DNA of 64,000 nt from Pantoea ananatis LMG 2665 (GCF_000710035.2 NZ_JMJJ01000017.1:186001-250000); one strand, 5' to 3'. Positions 34,943 through 44,522 are shown, numbered from the stretch's first letter. Numbers and translations are program-made. Notes: generated by a model from the letters alone, not told the origin.

Positions 34943-35845
34943 TCAACGAATGGTTAACTGCGTTAGCGTGGTTAATAAAACATCCACTTTAGGCAGAAGC
35001 TGCTTACGCCGGGGCCAAATCACACTGAGTGGCAGCCCCTCGGGTTGCTGCTGCGGCAGTAAGATTTCCAGTTCACCACTGTCAACGGCGTTCTGTACCA
35101 GCCACGAGGGCATTTGTGCAACGCCTAATCCGGCAATTACTGCCTGTAGTTGTGCATCCACATCAGCCAGCGCCATGCGAAAGGGAACGTCCCGCCAGTA
35201 CGAATGACCGTCTTTACCACTAAATAACCAGGGTTTTGGCGTGTTATCGGCCCGTTCATACAGAATGGCCCGATGCTGCATGAGTGCCTGTTCATTTTGC
35301 GGCCGTCCTTCGCGTTCCAGCCACGCTGGCGAGGCACAAAACACCATGCGTTCACGACCAATATGACGGCAGCCCATTGATGCGGGTAAATCATCTGAGC
35401 CGCCAATTCTGACCGCAACGTCGATGCCTTCATCAAACAGATCGATGAAGCGATCTGAAAAACTCATTCTCAATTCAAGCTCGGGATGCTGCTGACAAAA
35501 CGGAATCAGCAACGGCATCACGTTCAGCCGACCATAAGTATGCGGCACGGCCAGTCTCAGACGGCCGGAAGGAATAATCCGTTGCGCAGCCAGGACGGCT
35601 TCTGCTTCGGCCAGCTCTTCCATGATGCGTAAGCAGGTTTGGTAATAGGCGCTGCCCGCATCCGTCAGTTGCAGTTTTCGCGTTGTGCGTTCGAGCAGGC
35701 GCGAGCCCAGTCGCATCTCCAGTCGGCTAACGCTTTTACTGATGGCAGAACCCGTGACATGTAAACGGGCAGCCGCAGCGGTAAAACTCCCGCTTTCTAC
35801 ACTGGCCACAAAAGGAACAATGTCTTTAAGACGCTGATCGTGCAT
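34943..35845 (-). CDS. LysR-family transcriptional regulator
   Basis: A 300-residue LysR regulator. The winged HTH occupies residues about 4-63 (FVASVESGSFTAAAARLHVTGSAISKSV SRLE), followed by the periplasmic-binding-like effector domain (LRLAVPHTYGRLNVMPLL). It is divergent from the oxidoreductase gene at 35945 across 99 bp, the classical arrangement for LysR control of that neighbour. The ligand is unknown. Confidence 0.92.
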   Translation of the reverse strand: MHDQRLKDIVPFVASVESGSFTAAAARLHVTGSAISKSVSRLEMRLGSRLLERTTRKLQLTDAGSAYYQTCLRIMEELAEAEAVLAAQRIIPSGRLRLAVPHTYGRLNVMPLLIPFCQQHPELELRMSFSDRFIDLFDEGIDVAVRIGGSDDLPASMGCRHIGRERMVFCASPAWLEREGRPQNEQALMQHRAILYERADNTPKPWLFSGKDGHSYWRDVPFRMALADVDAQLQAVIAGLGVAQMPSWLVQNAVDSGELEILLPQQQPEGLPLSVIWPRRKQLLPKVDVLLTTLTQLTIR

Positions 35846-35944
35846 GATTGATGAACTCAGGTTGATAATGATGTGAATTATTACCCAAAATAGGAATGAA
35901 ATTCTCTATTACGCTTAGCATTACGCAAAAAGAGGAGAATTAAC

Positions 35945-37009
35945 ATGCAAAAGCAGGCTTTGATTGTTGGAATCAGTGGTGTGATTGGTCGAGCGTTAGC
36001 AGAAAGGCTAAATAACGAAGGCTGGCAGGTCAGCGGGTTGTCACGGGGCCGCAGCGCGGTACCTGAGGGCTGCAGCAACCTCACCGCAGATTTAACCGAT
36101 CCTGAAGCGGTAAAAACGGCATTGAAAGCGGTCAAACCTGATGCAGTGTTCTTCAGCGTCTGGGCGCGCCAGGACAGTGAAAAAGAGAATATCCGCGTCA
36201 ATGGCGGCATGATCCGCAACGTTATTGAAGCGCTTGGCGAACGCCTCCAGGGCGCACATGTGGCGCTGGTGACAGGCCTTAAGCACTATCTGGGGCCATT
36301 TGAAGCTTACGGCAAAGGCGCTGTGCCGGTCACGCCTTTCCGCGAAGAGCAGGGTCGTCAGCCGGTAGACAACTTCTATTATGCCCAGGAGGATGAAGTC
36401 TTCGCTGGCGCCGAAAAATATGGCTATCGCTGGAGCGTCCACCGTCCGCATACCATCATTGGCTATGCGCTCGGAAATGCCATGAACATGGGGCAGACTC
36501 TGGCCGTTTACGCCACCTTATGTAAAGAAAAAGGCTGGCCGTTTATCTTCCCAGGCTCACCCGAGCAATGGAATGGCGTGGTGGATATGACCGACGCCGG
36601 TCTTCTGGCTGAGCAACTTGAGTGGGCGGCGACCAGCCCGGCCGCGGCAAATCAGGACTTCAACGCGGTAAACGGTGACGTTTTCCGCTGGAACTGGATG
36701 TGGCCAAAACTGGCGGCGTATTTTGGTCTCGAGGCTGCCGCTTATCCGGCGAAAATGATGCCGCTTGACGGGCGCATGCAGGAGGCGGCCAGCGTATGGC
36801 AGGCGCTTGCTCAGCGTGAAAACCTGCGTGAACAGGATATCACGCGTCTGGCCTCATGGTGGCACACCGACGCGGATCTGGGGCGACCCATGGAAGCCTT
36901 CACCGACATGAGTAAAAGTCGCAAGGCGGGCTTTACCGGCTACCGGAGCACTCTGGATTCCTTCACTCAGCTTTTCGATAAGCTGAAGCATGAGAAAATC
37001 ATTCCTTAA
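35945..37009 (+). CDS. NAD-dependent epimerase/SDR family oxidoreductase (PRISE-like)
   Basis: A 354-residue extended SDR. The N-terminal Rossmann motif is ALIVGISGVIGRALAERL; the middle has VALVTGLKHYLGPFEAYG, NFYYAQEDEVF (the YxxxE variant), and RPHTIIGYALGNAMN. This combination is characteristic of progesterone 5-beta-reductase/iridoid synthase-like (PRISE) proteins, which reduce enones with NADPH. AGAGGAG precedes ATG 35945. It is probably controlled by the divergent LysR gene. Confidence 0.88.
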   Translation: MQKQALIVGISGVIGRALAERLNNEGWQVSGLSRGRSAVPEGCSNLTADLTDPEAVKTALKAVKPDAVFFSVWARQDSEKENIRVNGGMIRNVIEALGERLQGAHVALVTGLKHYLGPFEAYGKGAVPVTPFREEQGRQPVDNFYYAQEDEVFAGAEKYGYRWSVHRPHTIIGYALGNAMNMGQTLAVYATLCKEKGWPFIFPGSPEQWNGVVDMTDAGLLAEQLEWAATSPAAANQDFNAVNGDVFRWNWMWPKLAAYFGLEAAAYPAKMMPLDGRMQEAASVWQALAQRENLREQDITRLASWWHTDADLGRPMEAFTDMSKSRKAGFTGYRSTLDSFTQLFDKLKHEKIIP

Positions 37010-37096
37010 TCATGTCCTGGAGCGCCCCGACGGGCGCTCATTACCGCTGCGCTTATTGTCTATACTGATATCTGACTTTTTCAAGGGAGCAGGACG

Positions 37097-37750
37097 ATGA
37101 CGACATGTTTTATTATTGGCGCGGCGGGCAACGTTGGCTCTCATCTGACGAAACAGCTCAGCGCTAAGCAACATGCGGTTTCTGCACTGCATCGTAAATC
37201 TGAGCAGGCCGAAGCACTTAAATCCGCCGGAGCGGTTCCCGTGGCGGGGGATCTCCAGAAGCTGACCGTGGATCAACTGGCGCAGAAAATGGCCGGCCAC
37301 GATGTGGTGATTTTTAGCGCTGGGGCGGGAGGCGCGGGTATTGAGCTGACCAACGCCATTGACGGCGAGGGGTCATCCCTGGCGGTTGCCGCAGCCGAAA
37401 AGGCCGGTGTGAAGCGGTTTTTGCTGGTTTCAGTCTTCCCGGATGCCGCACGTGGCGAAGAGACATCTGAAGGTTTCGAAAATTACATGCGCGTGAAGCG
37501 GCTGGCTGATGTTCGCCTGGTCGAAAGCCAACTCGACTGGGTAATTCTTCGTCCCGGTACGCTAACCAATGTGGCGGGCCGCGGCACCGTACGTGCAGAT
37601 TTTGCGATTCCTTACGGGTCGGTCCCGCGTGAGGATGTGGCCGCCACGCTGGTGGCTCTGGTCGAAACACCGCAAATTTCGCGCAAAATTATTGAGCTGA
37701 CCGAAGGCGACGAAAGCATAAGCGACGCCATGTTCCGTCTGCAACGATGA
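37097..37750 (+). CDS. NAD(P)H-binding atypical SDR protein
   Basis: A 217-residue atypical short-chain dehydrogenase. The N-terminal motif is CFIIGAAGNVGSHLTKQL, then VAGDLQKL, VIFSAGAGGAG, and a long C-terminal part with LDWVILRPGTLTNVAGRG. It lacks a YxxxK catalytic pair (it reads FENYMRVKRLAD, YMRVK), so Tyr and Lys are present as YMRVK and activity is possible. AAGGGAG precedes the ATG. It is followed by a strong terminator. Confidence 0.88.
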   Translation: MTTCFIIGAAGNVGSHLTKQLSAKQHAVSALHRKSEQAEALKSAGAVPVAGDLQKLTVDQLAQKMAGHDVVIFSAGAGGAGIELTNAIDGEGSSLAVAAAEKAGVKRFLLVSVFPDAARGEETSEGFENYMRVKRLADVRLVESQLDWVILRPGTLTNVAGRGTVRADFAIPYGSVPREDVAATLVALVETPQISRKIIELTEGDESISDAMFRLQR

Positions 37751-37757
37751 TAAAAAA

Positions 37758-37785
37758 ACGGCCCCTGTAACGGGGCCGTTTTTTC
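37758..37785. terminator. Bidirectional terminator between SDR gene and fumarase
   Basis: cggcccc (37759-37765) pairs with ggggccg (37772-37778), with an A-run before and a T-run after, so it terminates transcripts from both convergent genes. Confidence 0.92.
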
Positions 37786-37803
37786 ATGTTTTCCGCCGCG
37801 TGT

Positions 37804-39450
37804 TTATTTCACACAGCGCGAGCAGTGCTCACGTTCGATATGCTGGAAGAAGTCATTTCCTTTGTCATCCACCAGGATAAAGGCCGGGAAATTTTCGACC
37901 TCTATTTTCCAGATAGCTTCCATCCCCAGTTCGGCATACTCCACGCACTCCAGACTCTTGATGCTCTGCTGCGCCAGAACGGCAGCCGGACCACCAATGC
38001 TGCCTAAGTAAAAACCGCCGTGCTTGTGGCAGGCATCGGTGACCTGCTGGCTACGGTTACCTTTTGCCAGCATGACTTTGCTGCCGCCATTCGCCTGCAG
38101 AAGATCGACATACGAATCCATGCGGCCTGCCGTCGTCGGGCCCAGTGAGCCAGATGCGTAACCCTCCGGTGTTTTGGCCGGACCCGCATAATAGACAGGG
38201 TGATCTTTAATGTACTGCGGCAAGCCTTCGCCGTTATCAATGCGTTCTTTTAGTTTGGCATGGGCAATGTCACGCGCAACGATGATGGTCCCGGTCAGGG
38301 ACAAACGTGTCGAAACCGGGTATTCCGAAAGCTGGGCAAGGATGTCATTCATCGGGCGATTCAGGTCGATGTGGACCACTTCGCCTTCACCTTGCTTGCG
38401 CAGTGCCTCAGGGATATAACGCCCAGGATTGGCTTCCAGTTTTTCAATCCAGATACCCTCGCGGTTGATTTTAGCTTTGATATTGCGGTCAGCGGAGCAC
38501 GAAACCCCCATGCCAACCGGGCAGGATGCGCCGTGGCGAGGCAAACGCACTACGCGGATATCATGTGCAAAATATTTGCCGCCGAACTGTGCTCCCAGCC
38601 CAAGCTGCTGCGCCGCTTCCAGTAACTCCTGCTCAAGCTGAACATCACGGAACGCCTGACCATGCTCGTTACCTTCTGTAGGTAAACCATCATAGTAGTG
38701 AGTCGATGCCAGCTTGACGGTTTTCAGCGTACTTTCGGCAGAGGTGCCGCCAATGACAAAGGCGATATGGTAGGGAGGACAAGCCGCAGTACCCAGCGTA
38801 CGCATTTTATCGACCAGATAATTTTTCAGCTTGCCGGGGCTGAGCAGTGCTTTGGTTTCCTGATACAAATAGGTTTTATTGGCGGAACCGCCGCCTTTGG
38901 CGATGCAAAGGAACTTGTATTCATCACCGTCCACGCTGTAGAGGTCAATCTGCGCCGGAAGATTGGTGCCGGTGTTCACTTCTTTATACATATCCAGCGC
39001 GGCGTTTTGGGAGTAACGCAGATTATCTTCAATGTAGGTATTGTAGATACCTTGCGACAGCGCGGCTTCGTCACCGCCACCGGTCCACACTCGCTGGCCT
39101 TTTTTGCCCATGATAATGGCGGTGCCGGTGTCCTGGCAGGTTGGCAAGACACCTTTAGCGGCGATCTCGGAGTTTCGTAAGAACTGCAGTGCGACGTATT
39201 TATCGTTATCGCTGGCTTCAGGGTCAGCCAGAATTGACGCAACCTGCTGCTGGTGGGCCGGGCGCAACATAAAAGACGCATCATGAAAGGCCTGCTGGGC
39301 CAGCAGCGTCAATGCCTGTGGGTCCACTTTTAATATGGACTGGCCGTCAAACTCAGCCACGGAAACGTGGTCGGGGCTAAGCAAATAGTATTCGGTGTCC
39401 TCGTGGGCAAGAGGAAAGGGGTTCTGATAAAAAAAAGGTTTGTTCGACAT
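37804..39450 (-). CDS. Class I fumarate hydratase (FumA/FumB type)
   Basis: A 548-residue oxygen-sensitive [4Fe-4S] fumarase, the exact length of E. coli FumA and FumB. It interconverts malate and fumarate. Cluster cysteines are likely in GVLPTCQDTGTAI, VGMGVSCSADRNIK and the C-terminal region. It lies downstream of the dicarboxylate transporter on the same strand and next to fumarate reductase and DcuSR genes, so a FumB-like anaerobic role is inferred from context. I leave the symbol blank because FumA and FumB cannot be separated by sequence alone. Confidence 0.95.
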   Translation of the reverse strand: MSNKPFFYQNPFPLAHEDTEYYLLSPDHVSVAEFDGQSILKVDPQALTLLAQQAFHDASFMLRPAHQQQVASILADPEASDNDKYVALQFLRNSEIAAKGVLPTCQDTGTAIIMGKKGQRVWTGGGDEAALSQGIYNTYIEDNLRYSQNAALDMYKEVNTGTNLPAQIDLYSVDGDEYKFLCIAKGGGSANKTYLYQETKALLSPGKLKNYLVDKMRTLGTAACPPYHIAFVIGGTSAESTLKTVKLASTHYYDGLPTEGNEHGQAFRDVQLEQELLEAAQQLGLGAQFGGKYFAHDIRVVRLPRHGASCPVGMGVSCSADRNIKAKINREGIWIEKLEANPGRYIPEALRKQGEGEVVHIDLNRPMNDILAQLSEYPVSTRLSLTGTIIVARDIAHAKLKERIDNGEGLPQYIKDHPVYYAGPAKTPEGYASGSLGPTTAGRMDSYVDLLQANGGSKVMLAKGNRSQQVTDACHKHGGFYLGSIGGPAAVLAQQSIKSLECVEYAELGMEAIWKIEVENFPAFILVDDKGNDFFQHIEREHCSRCVK

Positions 39451-39532
39451 AGTATCTCACTTAATGACGTGCTGGCTCCGTTAACGCAGGCTGACAGGAG
39501 CAACATCAAAGGCGAATGAGTTGTTTATTATG

Positions 39533-39561
39533 CTTGCCAGCCATAAGCACAGGCTGGCAAG
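39533..39561 (-). repeat. Perfect 10-bp hairpin between DASS transporter and fumarase genes
   Basis: cttgccagcc (39533-39542) pairs with ggctggcaag (39552-39561) across a 9-base loop. No T-run follows on the minus strand, so it is more likely an mRNA processing or stabilising element that could set the transporter:fumarase ratio than a terminator. Confidence 0.6.
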
Positions 39562-39606
39562 TGTTGGCATGTTATCGTATGACGCGTCGAAATGCATTTG
39601 ACACAA

Positions 39607-41115
39607 TCAGAACATCCACACCATCCAGGGGTAGGCGATGAGCATCATAGCAATCAGGAAGATAGCGCCAAAGATGGTGCCCAGACGCCAGTAATCTTTC
39701 GTAGGTAAATAGCCGCTGCCGTAATAAATAGGGCTTGGGCCGGTACCGTAAGGGGTGATAATCCCCATCACACCCAGTGAAGTACACAGCATCAGGCAAA
39801 ACACGGGCATGTTAATACCTGGAATGGAAGCGGCAATGGTTAACATCGCAGGCAGCAAGGCGGTCGTATGCGCGGTGGTACTGGCAAACAGGTAGTGCAG
39901 CAGGAAGAAGGCAATCAACAGCACCACAGCCGACACTTGAGGATCGTATCCCTGCAGTAACATTCCCCCTTCTTTGCCCAGCCAGGCGATAAAGCCTACG
40001 CGTGCTAAACCATCGGCCAGCGCAACCAGTGTGGCAAACCAGGCAAAGGTGTTCCAGGCGGCTTTATTGCTGGTGATGTCGTTCCAGTTAAGTACCCCGG
40101 TCCACAGCATCAGGATAATCACCAGCAGAGCGGCCATGGCAGGTTCGATCCAGGCAGTGGCAAAAATCCACATCAGTAGCGCACAGACAACAAACACCAG
40201 TAACAGGATTTCATTACGGGTCAACTTACCCAGTTTTTCCAGCTCAGCAATCGCCCAGCGAGGCACTTCATCATTCACCTTCACTTCAGGCGGATAGAAC
40301 CAGTACGCCAGCAGCGGCATGGTCAGAATCAACAGCAGGCCCAGTGGCAAAAAGGCAAGAAACCACATTCCCCAGGAGATATCAAAGCCAATGACGCTTT
40401 TGACCAGCGCAAGGGCGAGCAGGTTGGGGGCCAGGGCGGACAGGAACATGGAGCTGGTGATACAGGCGGCGGTGATAGCAACCCACATCAGATAAGATCC
40501 AATTTTACGCGCGCTGGGGTCATTGGGTTTTGAACCATAAAGCGGCGGCAGATTGGCAATGATGGGATAAATGGTACCGCCACTGCGGGCCGTGTTCGAC
40601 GGGGTGAAAGGGGCCAGCAGCAAATCCGCGAAGGTGATGGCATAGCCGAGGGTTAAACTCCGGCGGCCCAGGTATTTCACCAGAATCAATGCCAGACGGC
40701 GGCCGAACTGGGTCTTGTCATAGCCCGCAGCGAACATGAATGCGCCAAAAATCAGCCAGACGGTTGAGTTACCGAAGCCGCTGACCGCCCATTTAAATGA
40801 CTCACTCGCCACTTTAAATTTGGGGTTGGCCAGTTCTGCCGGGCTAAAGAGCAGGAACTGGCTGAACAAGGCGATGACGACGACGCCGGTCAGACCAATC
40901 ACTGCGCCGGGCAAGGGTTCAAAAATCAGCCCGACGATGACGCCGACGAAGATGGCAAAGAAGTGCCATGCATAAGGTTCAAGACCCGCTGGCACGGGGA
41001 CGAGTAACAACAGGACGGCGACCAAAACCGGCAAAAGGAGCATAAGTGCTTTATTTTTGCCCGCAGCTGCAGGGGCTGCTTTTGGAGGCTCTTTGACGTT
41101 TGAGAGTGTTTTCAT
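39607..41115 (-). CDS. DASS family dicarboxylate transporter (CitT/TtdT-like)
   Basis: A 502-residue inner-membrane protein with about twelve hydrophobic segments. The DASS signatures are visible: GFGNSTVWLIFGAFMFAAGY, LAPFTPSNTARSGGTIYPII and the late TTAHTTALLPAM and ITPYGTGPSPIYYGSG. Enterobacterial relatives exchange tartrate, citrate, 2-oxoglutarate or malate for succinate. Position next to fumarase and fumarate reductase suggests C4-dicarboxylate:succinate exchange. The divergent AT-rich promoter region holds an FNR box 184 bases upstream of its start. Confidence 0.9.
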   Translation of the reverse strand: MKTLSNVKEPPKAAPAAAGKNKALMLLLPVLVAVLLLLVPVPAGLEPYAWHFFAIFVGVIVGLIFEPLPGAVIGLTGVVVIALFSQFLLFSPAELANPKFKVASESFKWAVSGFGNSTVWLIFGAFMFAAGYDKTQFGRRLALILVKYLGRRSLTLGYAITFADLLLAPFTPSNTARSGGTIYPIIANLPPLYGSKPNDPSARKIGSYLMWVAITAACITSSMFLSALAPNLLALALVKSVIGFDISWGMWFLAFLPLGLLLILTMPLLAYWFYPPEVKVNDEVPRWAIAELEKLGKLTRNEILLLVFVVCALLMWIFATAWIEPAMAALLVIILMLWTGVLNWNDITSNKAAWNTFAWFATLVALADGLARVGFIAWLGKEGGMLLQGYDPQVSAVVLLIAFFLLHYLFASTTAHTTALLPAMLTIAASIPGINMPVFCLMLCTSLGVMGIITPYGTGPSPIYYGSGYLPTKDYWRLGTIFGAIFLIAMMLIAYPWMVWMF

Positions 41116-41703
41116 AGTATTTTTCTACGTGTTAAGGATAATTCGAGCAGCGTCCCGGCAATTCGGCCATAGGGAATTTTTATTCTAAATTATGAGAATA
41201 AACCGTGATGCCTTATAATTCTTTAACTTGTCCTCTGGTGCGATGGAGGCATTTATAAACATCATGTGGATATGATGCGATTAATTAAAAACAGAATATT
41301 GATCCAGATCAAGTAAGTTAAAATATACGATTAAATTTTTAACAACTAAATTATTAATAACCCAAAGGTAAATATTTAAACTGCAATAATAAGGGTTTTA
41401 AGCCTTGCTCTCGCAAGGGCGAGCAACACGAATATATGTTTAACTTGTTGTTTTTATTGTATTATTTTTAATTTTATAATTCTCATTGATTTTCTTTAAC
41501 TATTGATTAACAATAAATATACATTACGATCCTGCTTTAATCAAATAGTAAACCTGAAATATTTAAAAGTTAAAAAACTAAAATTATAACTTATGAAATT
41601 AAAATAATTGGTATATTGGCGTTATGACATCGGACCACTTATTTATTAATAAAAAAGCGTCCGCACAGAATTCCCGAGTTTTGAATTTTTGGAGTTAATC
41701 GCA
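41116..41703. promoter_or_regulatory. AT-rich divergent control region of the fumarate module
   Basis: About 590 bases, much more AT-rich than its surroundings. It contains the FNR box at 41299-41312 and a bulged hairpin at 41405-41426 (ttgctc-t-cgc / gcgagcaa). I see no ORF with protein features. It probably binds DcuR as well, but I cannot recognise the site. Confidence 0.6.
41299..41312. promoter_or_regulatory. Perfect FNR box
   Basis: TTGATCCAGATCAA matches the FNR consensus TTGATnnnnATCAA at all ten defined positions. Reading toward the DASS gene, a CATCAT element (4/6 match to TATAAT) lies at 41272-41277, putting the box near -40.5, the spacing of an FNR-activated class II promoter. 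It could equally serve the divergent reductase gene. Binding is inferred. Confidence 0.75.
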
Positions 41704-44481
41704 ATGAATACACTCACCCCCATTCTCAATCCCATTACGTTGCCGCGTGGCGCGGTTTTAAAAAATCGCCTGATCATGGCACCCATGACAACCTGCACCG
41801 GTTTTTATGACGGAACGGTCACCAGTGAACTGGTTGAATATTATCGTGCCCGTGCTGGCAGCATCGGAACGGTCATTGTTGAATGCTGTTTTATCGATCC
41901 AAAAGGTCCCGCGTTTCCAGGGGCTATAGCCATCGACAGCGACAACAAAATTCCGGGCCTAAAGCGAATTGCTGACGCCATCAAGCAGGAAGGTTCGACA
42001 GCGATTTTGCAGATCTATCACGGCGGCCGCATGGTTGAGCCTGAGCTGATAGGGGGGAAAACCCCTGTCGCCCCAAGCGCCATTGCCGCACCTCGTGAGG
42101 GTGCCACGACGCCGCGCGCGCTAACGGCAGAAGAAGTGGATACCATGATCACTAAATTTGGTGACGCCGTTAACCGCGCCATTAAAGCCGGATTTGATGG
42201 CGTTGAAATTCATGGCGCAAACACCTATCTGATACAGCAATTTTACTCACCCAATTCCAATCAACGCGATGACAAATGGGGCGGCAGTCGCGATAACCGT
42301 GCCCGCTTTCCGCTGGAAGTTCTCGAAATTACCCATAAAATGGCCGCTCGATTTGCACATAACGGGTTCATCATCGGCTACCGTTTTTCCCCTGAAGAAC
42401 TTGAAGTCCCGGGCATCCGTTTCGATGACACCCTGTACCTACTGGAAAAGCTGGCGGCACGCGGGCTCGATTATGTCCACTTTTCTGTTGGGCAGCTTAT
42501 GCGCCCCTCTATCGTTGATACCACCGATCCAACCCCGCTGATTGAGAAGTTTATTAACATGCGGTCCCCAACGCTGGCGAAAGTGCCGGTCATTGGCGTT
42601 GGCGGTGTGGTAAACAAAGAAGATGCGGAAAAAGCACTGGAAAAAGGCTATGACCTGGTTGCGATAGGTAAAGCCTGCATCGCTTATCCCGACTGGACAG
42701 ATCGCATTATCAATAATGAGCATCTTGAACTTTACATCGACAGTAACCAGCGTGAAGCGTTGTTGATCCCTGAACCGCTGTGGCGTTTCTCGCTGGTTGA
42801 CGCCATGATTCGTGATATGAGTGAGTCGGGACGCAAATACAAAGCCGGTGTTTATCAGGAAAAAGTTGAGGCCGAAGCGCTTAAGCTGAAGATCAACGTC
42901 ACGCTGGATACCGACCGTATTACAGATATCTCGCTGGTACCGGACGACACGCTGGACGTTGACTTCACTACCACCTTCGAAAGCCTGCGTAATCGTATTC
43001 TGGTGGCTAACAGCCCACACGTTGATGCTATCACCGGCGCGACCACGCAGAGTGAGGCCCTGAAAAAAGCAGTATCGCGTGCAATGACCACTTCAAATAA
43101 AGCCCATGTGATTGAAGAGGGCGGTAATCCCAATGCACCGCAACAGTATGATGTGGTGGTCGTGGGAAGCGGCGGTGCCGGTCTGGCCGCGGCCATTCAG
43201 GCGCATGATGAAGGTGCCAAAGTGGTTGTCATTGAGAAAATGCCCACTATCGGCGGTAACACGATCAAAGCATCCGTAGGGATGAACGCCGCCGAGACGC
43301 GTTTTCAGAAACTGAAAGGTATCGAAGACAGCAAAGAACTGTTTTATGAGGAAACGCTCAAGGGCGGTAAGTACAAAAACAACCCGACCCTGCTGCGCGA
43401 GTTCGTTGATTTGGCGCCTGAAGCCATTGACTGGCTGGCCGATCACGGTATCGAACTGAATGACATCACCATCACCGGCGGCATGAGCATTGATCGTACG
43501 CACCGTCCTGCCGACCGCTCGGCCGTTGGCGGCTTCCTGATCAGTGGGTTAGTGAAAAATATCAATAACCGTAATATTGACGTCCTGCTTGAAACCGCCG
43601 TAGAGGAAATTTTGTTCGACAACGGCGCGGTCAGCGGTGTCAAAGTGGTGGATGAATACAACGACAGCCGTATTCTCAATGCGAAAAGCGTCATCGTCGC
43701 AACAGGTGGCTTCAGCGCCAACCGGGAAATGGTGGTGAAATACCGCCCTGAGCTGGATGGCTTTGTCACCACCAACCATAAAGGGGCCACTGGCGCAGGC
43801 ATTGCGATGCTGCAAAAAATTGGTGCGGATACCGTGGATATGGGCGAGATTCAGATTCACCCAACGGTTGAGCAAACCACATCCTATCTGGTGTCAGAGT
43901 CTATTCGTGGCGGTGGGGCCATTCTGGTCAGCCAGGCGGGACAGCGCTTCTGTAATGAGATGGAAACCCGCGATAAAGTTTCTGCGCAGATTATTGCACT
44001 GCCGGAGAAAAGCGCCTGGATTGTCTTCGATGAGCAGGTTCGTATGAATAACAAAGCGGCCGATGAGTATATTGCCAAAGGATTTGTCATCAGCGCGCCA
44101 ACCGTAGGCGAGCTGGCGGTGAAACTGAATATGGAACACCGGACGCTGGAAGAAACGCTGCATCGCTATAACGGCTTTGTGATACAGCAGAAAGACGCGG
44201 ACTTCGATCGTCAGACCGCGCTGCGTCATCCGTTGAACGAGGGCCCTTTCCATGCGATCCGCATCGCGCCCGGTGTTCACCACACAATGGGTGGCGTCAC
44301 CATTGATACCACCACAGCCGTGCTCGACAGCCATAAACAGCCAATCCACGGTGCCTGGGCGTGCGGTGAAGTTGTCGGCGGGATCCACGGTGCAAACCGT
44401 ATCGGTGGTAACGCGGTTGCGGACATCATCATCTTTGGTATTCTGGCAGGTGCCAACGCTGCGGCGTTAGCCAAACGCTAG
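41704..44481 (+). CDS. NADH-dependent fumarate-reductase-like flavoprotein (OYE + FMN_bind + FAD_binding_2)
   Basis: A 925-residue three-domain enzyme without signal peptide, so cytoplasmic. Residues about 5-370: old-yellow-enzyme-like barrel (LIMAPMTTCTGFYDG, GFDGVEIHGANTYLIQQF, NQRDDKWGG). Residues about 375-465: FMN_bind domain with the flavinylation motif DAITGATTQSEA, the Thr near 447 being the likely covalent FMN site. Residues about 480-925: FAD_binding_2 domain as in FrdA and flavocytochrome c, with VVVGSGGAGLAAAIQAHDEG, HHTMGGVTID and HGANRIGGNAVAD (catalytic Arg). From memory, this architecture equals the soluble NADH:fumarate reductase of Klebsiella; acrylate or urocanate reductases are alternatives. 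Start ATG 41704 follows GGAG; TTG 41689 is unlikely. Confidence 0.92.
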   Translation: MNTLTPILNPITLPRGAVLKNRLIMAPMTTCTGFYDGTVTSELVEYYRARAGSIGTVIVECCFIDPKGPAFPGAIAIDSDNKIPGLKRIADAIKQEGSTAILQIYHGGRMVEPELIGGKTPVAPSAIAAPREGATTPRALTAEEVDTMITKFGDAVNRAIKAGFDGVEIHGANTYLIQQFYSPNSNQRDDKWGGSRDNRARFPLEVLEITHKMAARFAHNGFIIGYRFSPEELEVPGIRFDDTLYLLEKLAARGLDYVHFSVGQLMRPSIVDTTDPTPLIEKFINMRSPTLAKVPVIGVGGVVNKEDAEKALEKGYDLVAIGKACIAYPDWTDRIINNEHLELYIDSNQREALLIPEPLWRFSLVDAMIRDMSESGRKYKAGVYQEKVEAEALKLKINVTLDTDRITDISLVPDDTLDVDFTTTFESLRNRILVANSPHVDAITGATTQSEALKKAVSRAMTTSNKAHVIEEGGNPNAPQQYDVVVVGSGGAGLAAAIQAHDEGAKVVVIEKMPTIGGNTIKASVGMNAAETRFQKLKGIEDSKELFYEETLKGGKYKNNPTLLREFVDLAPEAIDWLADHGIELNDITITGGMSIDRTHRPADRSAVGGFLISGLVKNINNRNIDVLLETAVEEILFDNGAVSGVKVVDEYNDSRILNAKSVIVATGGFSANREMVVKYRPELDGFVTTNHKGATGAGIAMLQKIGADTVDMGEIQIHPTVEQTTSYLVSESIRGGGAILVSQAGQRFCNEMETRDKVSAQIIALPEKSAWIVFDEQVRMNNKAADEYIAKGFVISAPTVGELAVKLNMEHRTLEETLHRYNGFVIQQKDADFDRQTALRHPLNEGPFHAIRIAPGVHHTMGGVTIDTTTAVLDSHKQPIHGAWACGEVVGGIHGANRIGGNAVADIIIFGILAGANAAALAKR

Positions 44482-44490
44482 TCGTCACCG

Positions 44491-44522
44491 CCGGCATCTG
44501 CCCGCATGCAGGTGCCGGTTTT
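44491..44522 (+). terminator. Intrinsic terminator/attenuator between fumarate reductase and apbE
   Basis: ccggca (44491-44496) pairs with tgccgg (44513-44518) and ctgc (44498-44501) with gcag (44508-44511), followed by TTTTATT. It lies in the 66-base gap between the two genes, so only a fraction of transcripts would read into apbE, fitting a catalytic maturase made in lower amounts. An ATG at 44506 lies in the loop and is not the apbE start. Confidence 0.75.

Noticed and set aside
38698..39180. 160-codon plus-strand frame inside fumarase
   Set aside because: Shadow of the fumarase coding strand; the minus-strand protein is certain.
42439..43020. 193-codon minus-strand frame inside the fumarate reductase gene
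   Set aside because: Antisense shadow; composition and lack of ribosome site do not support it.
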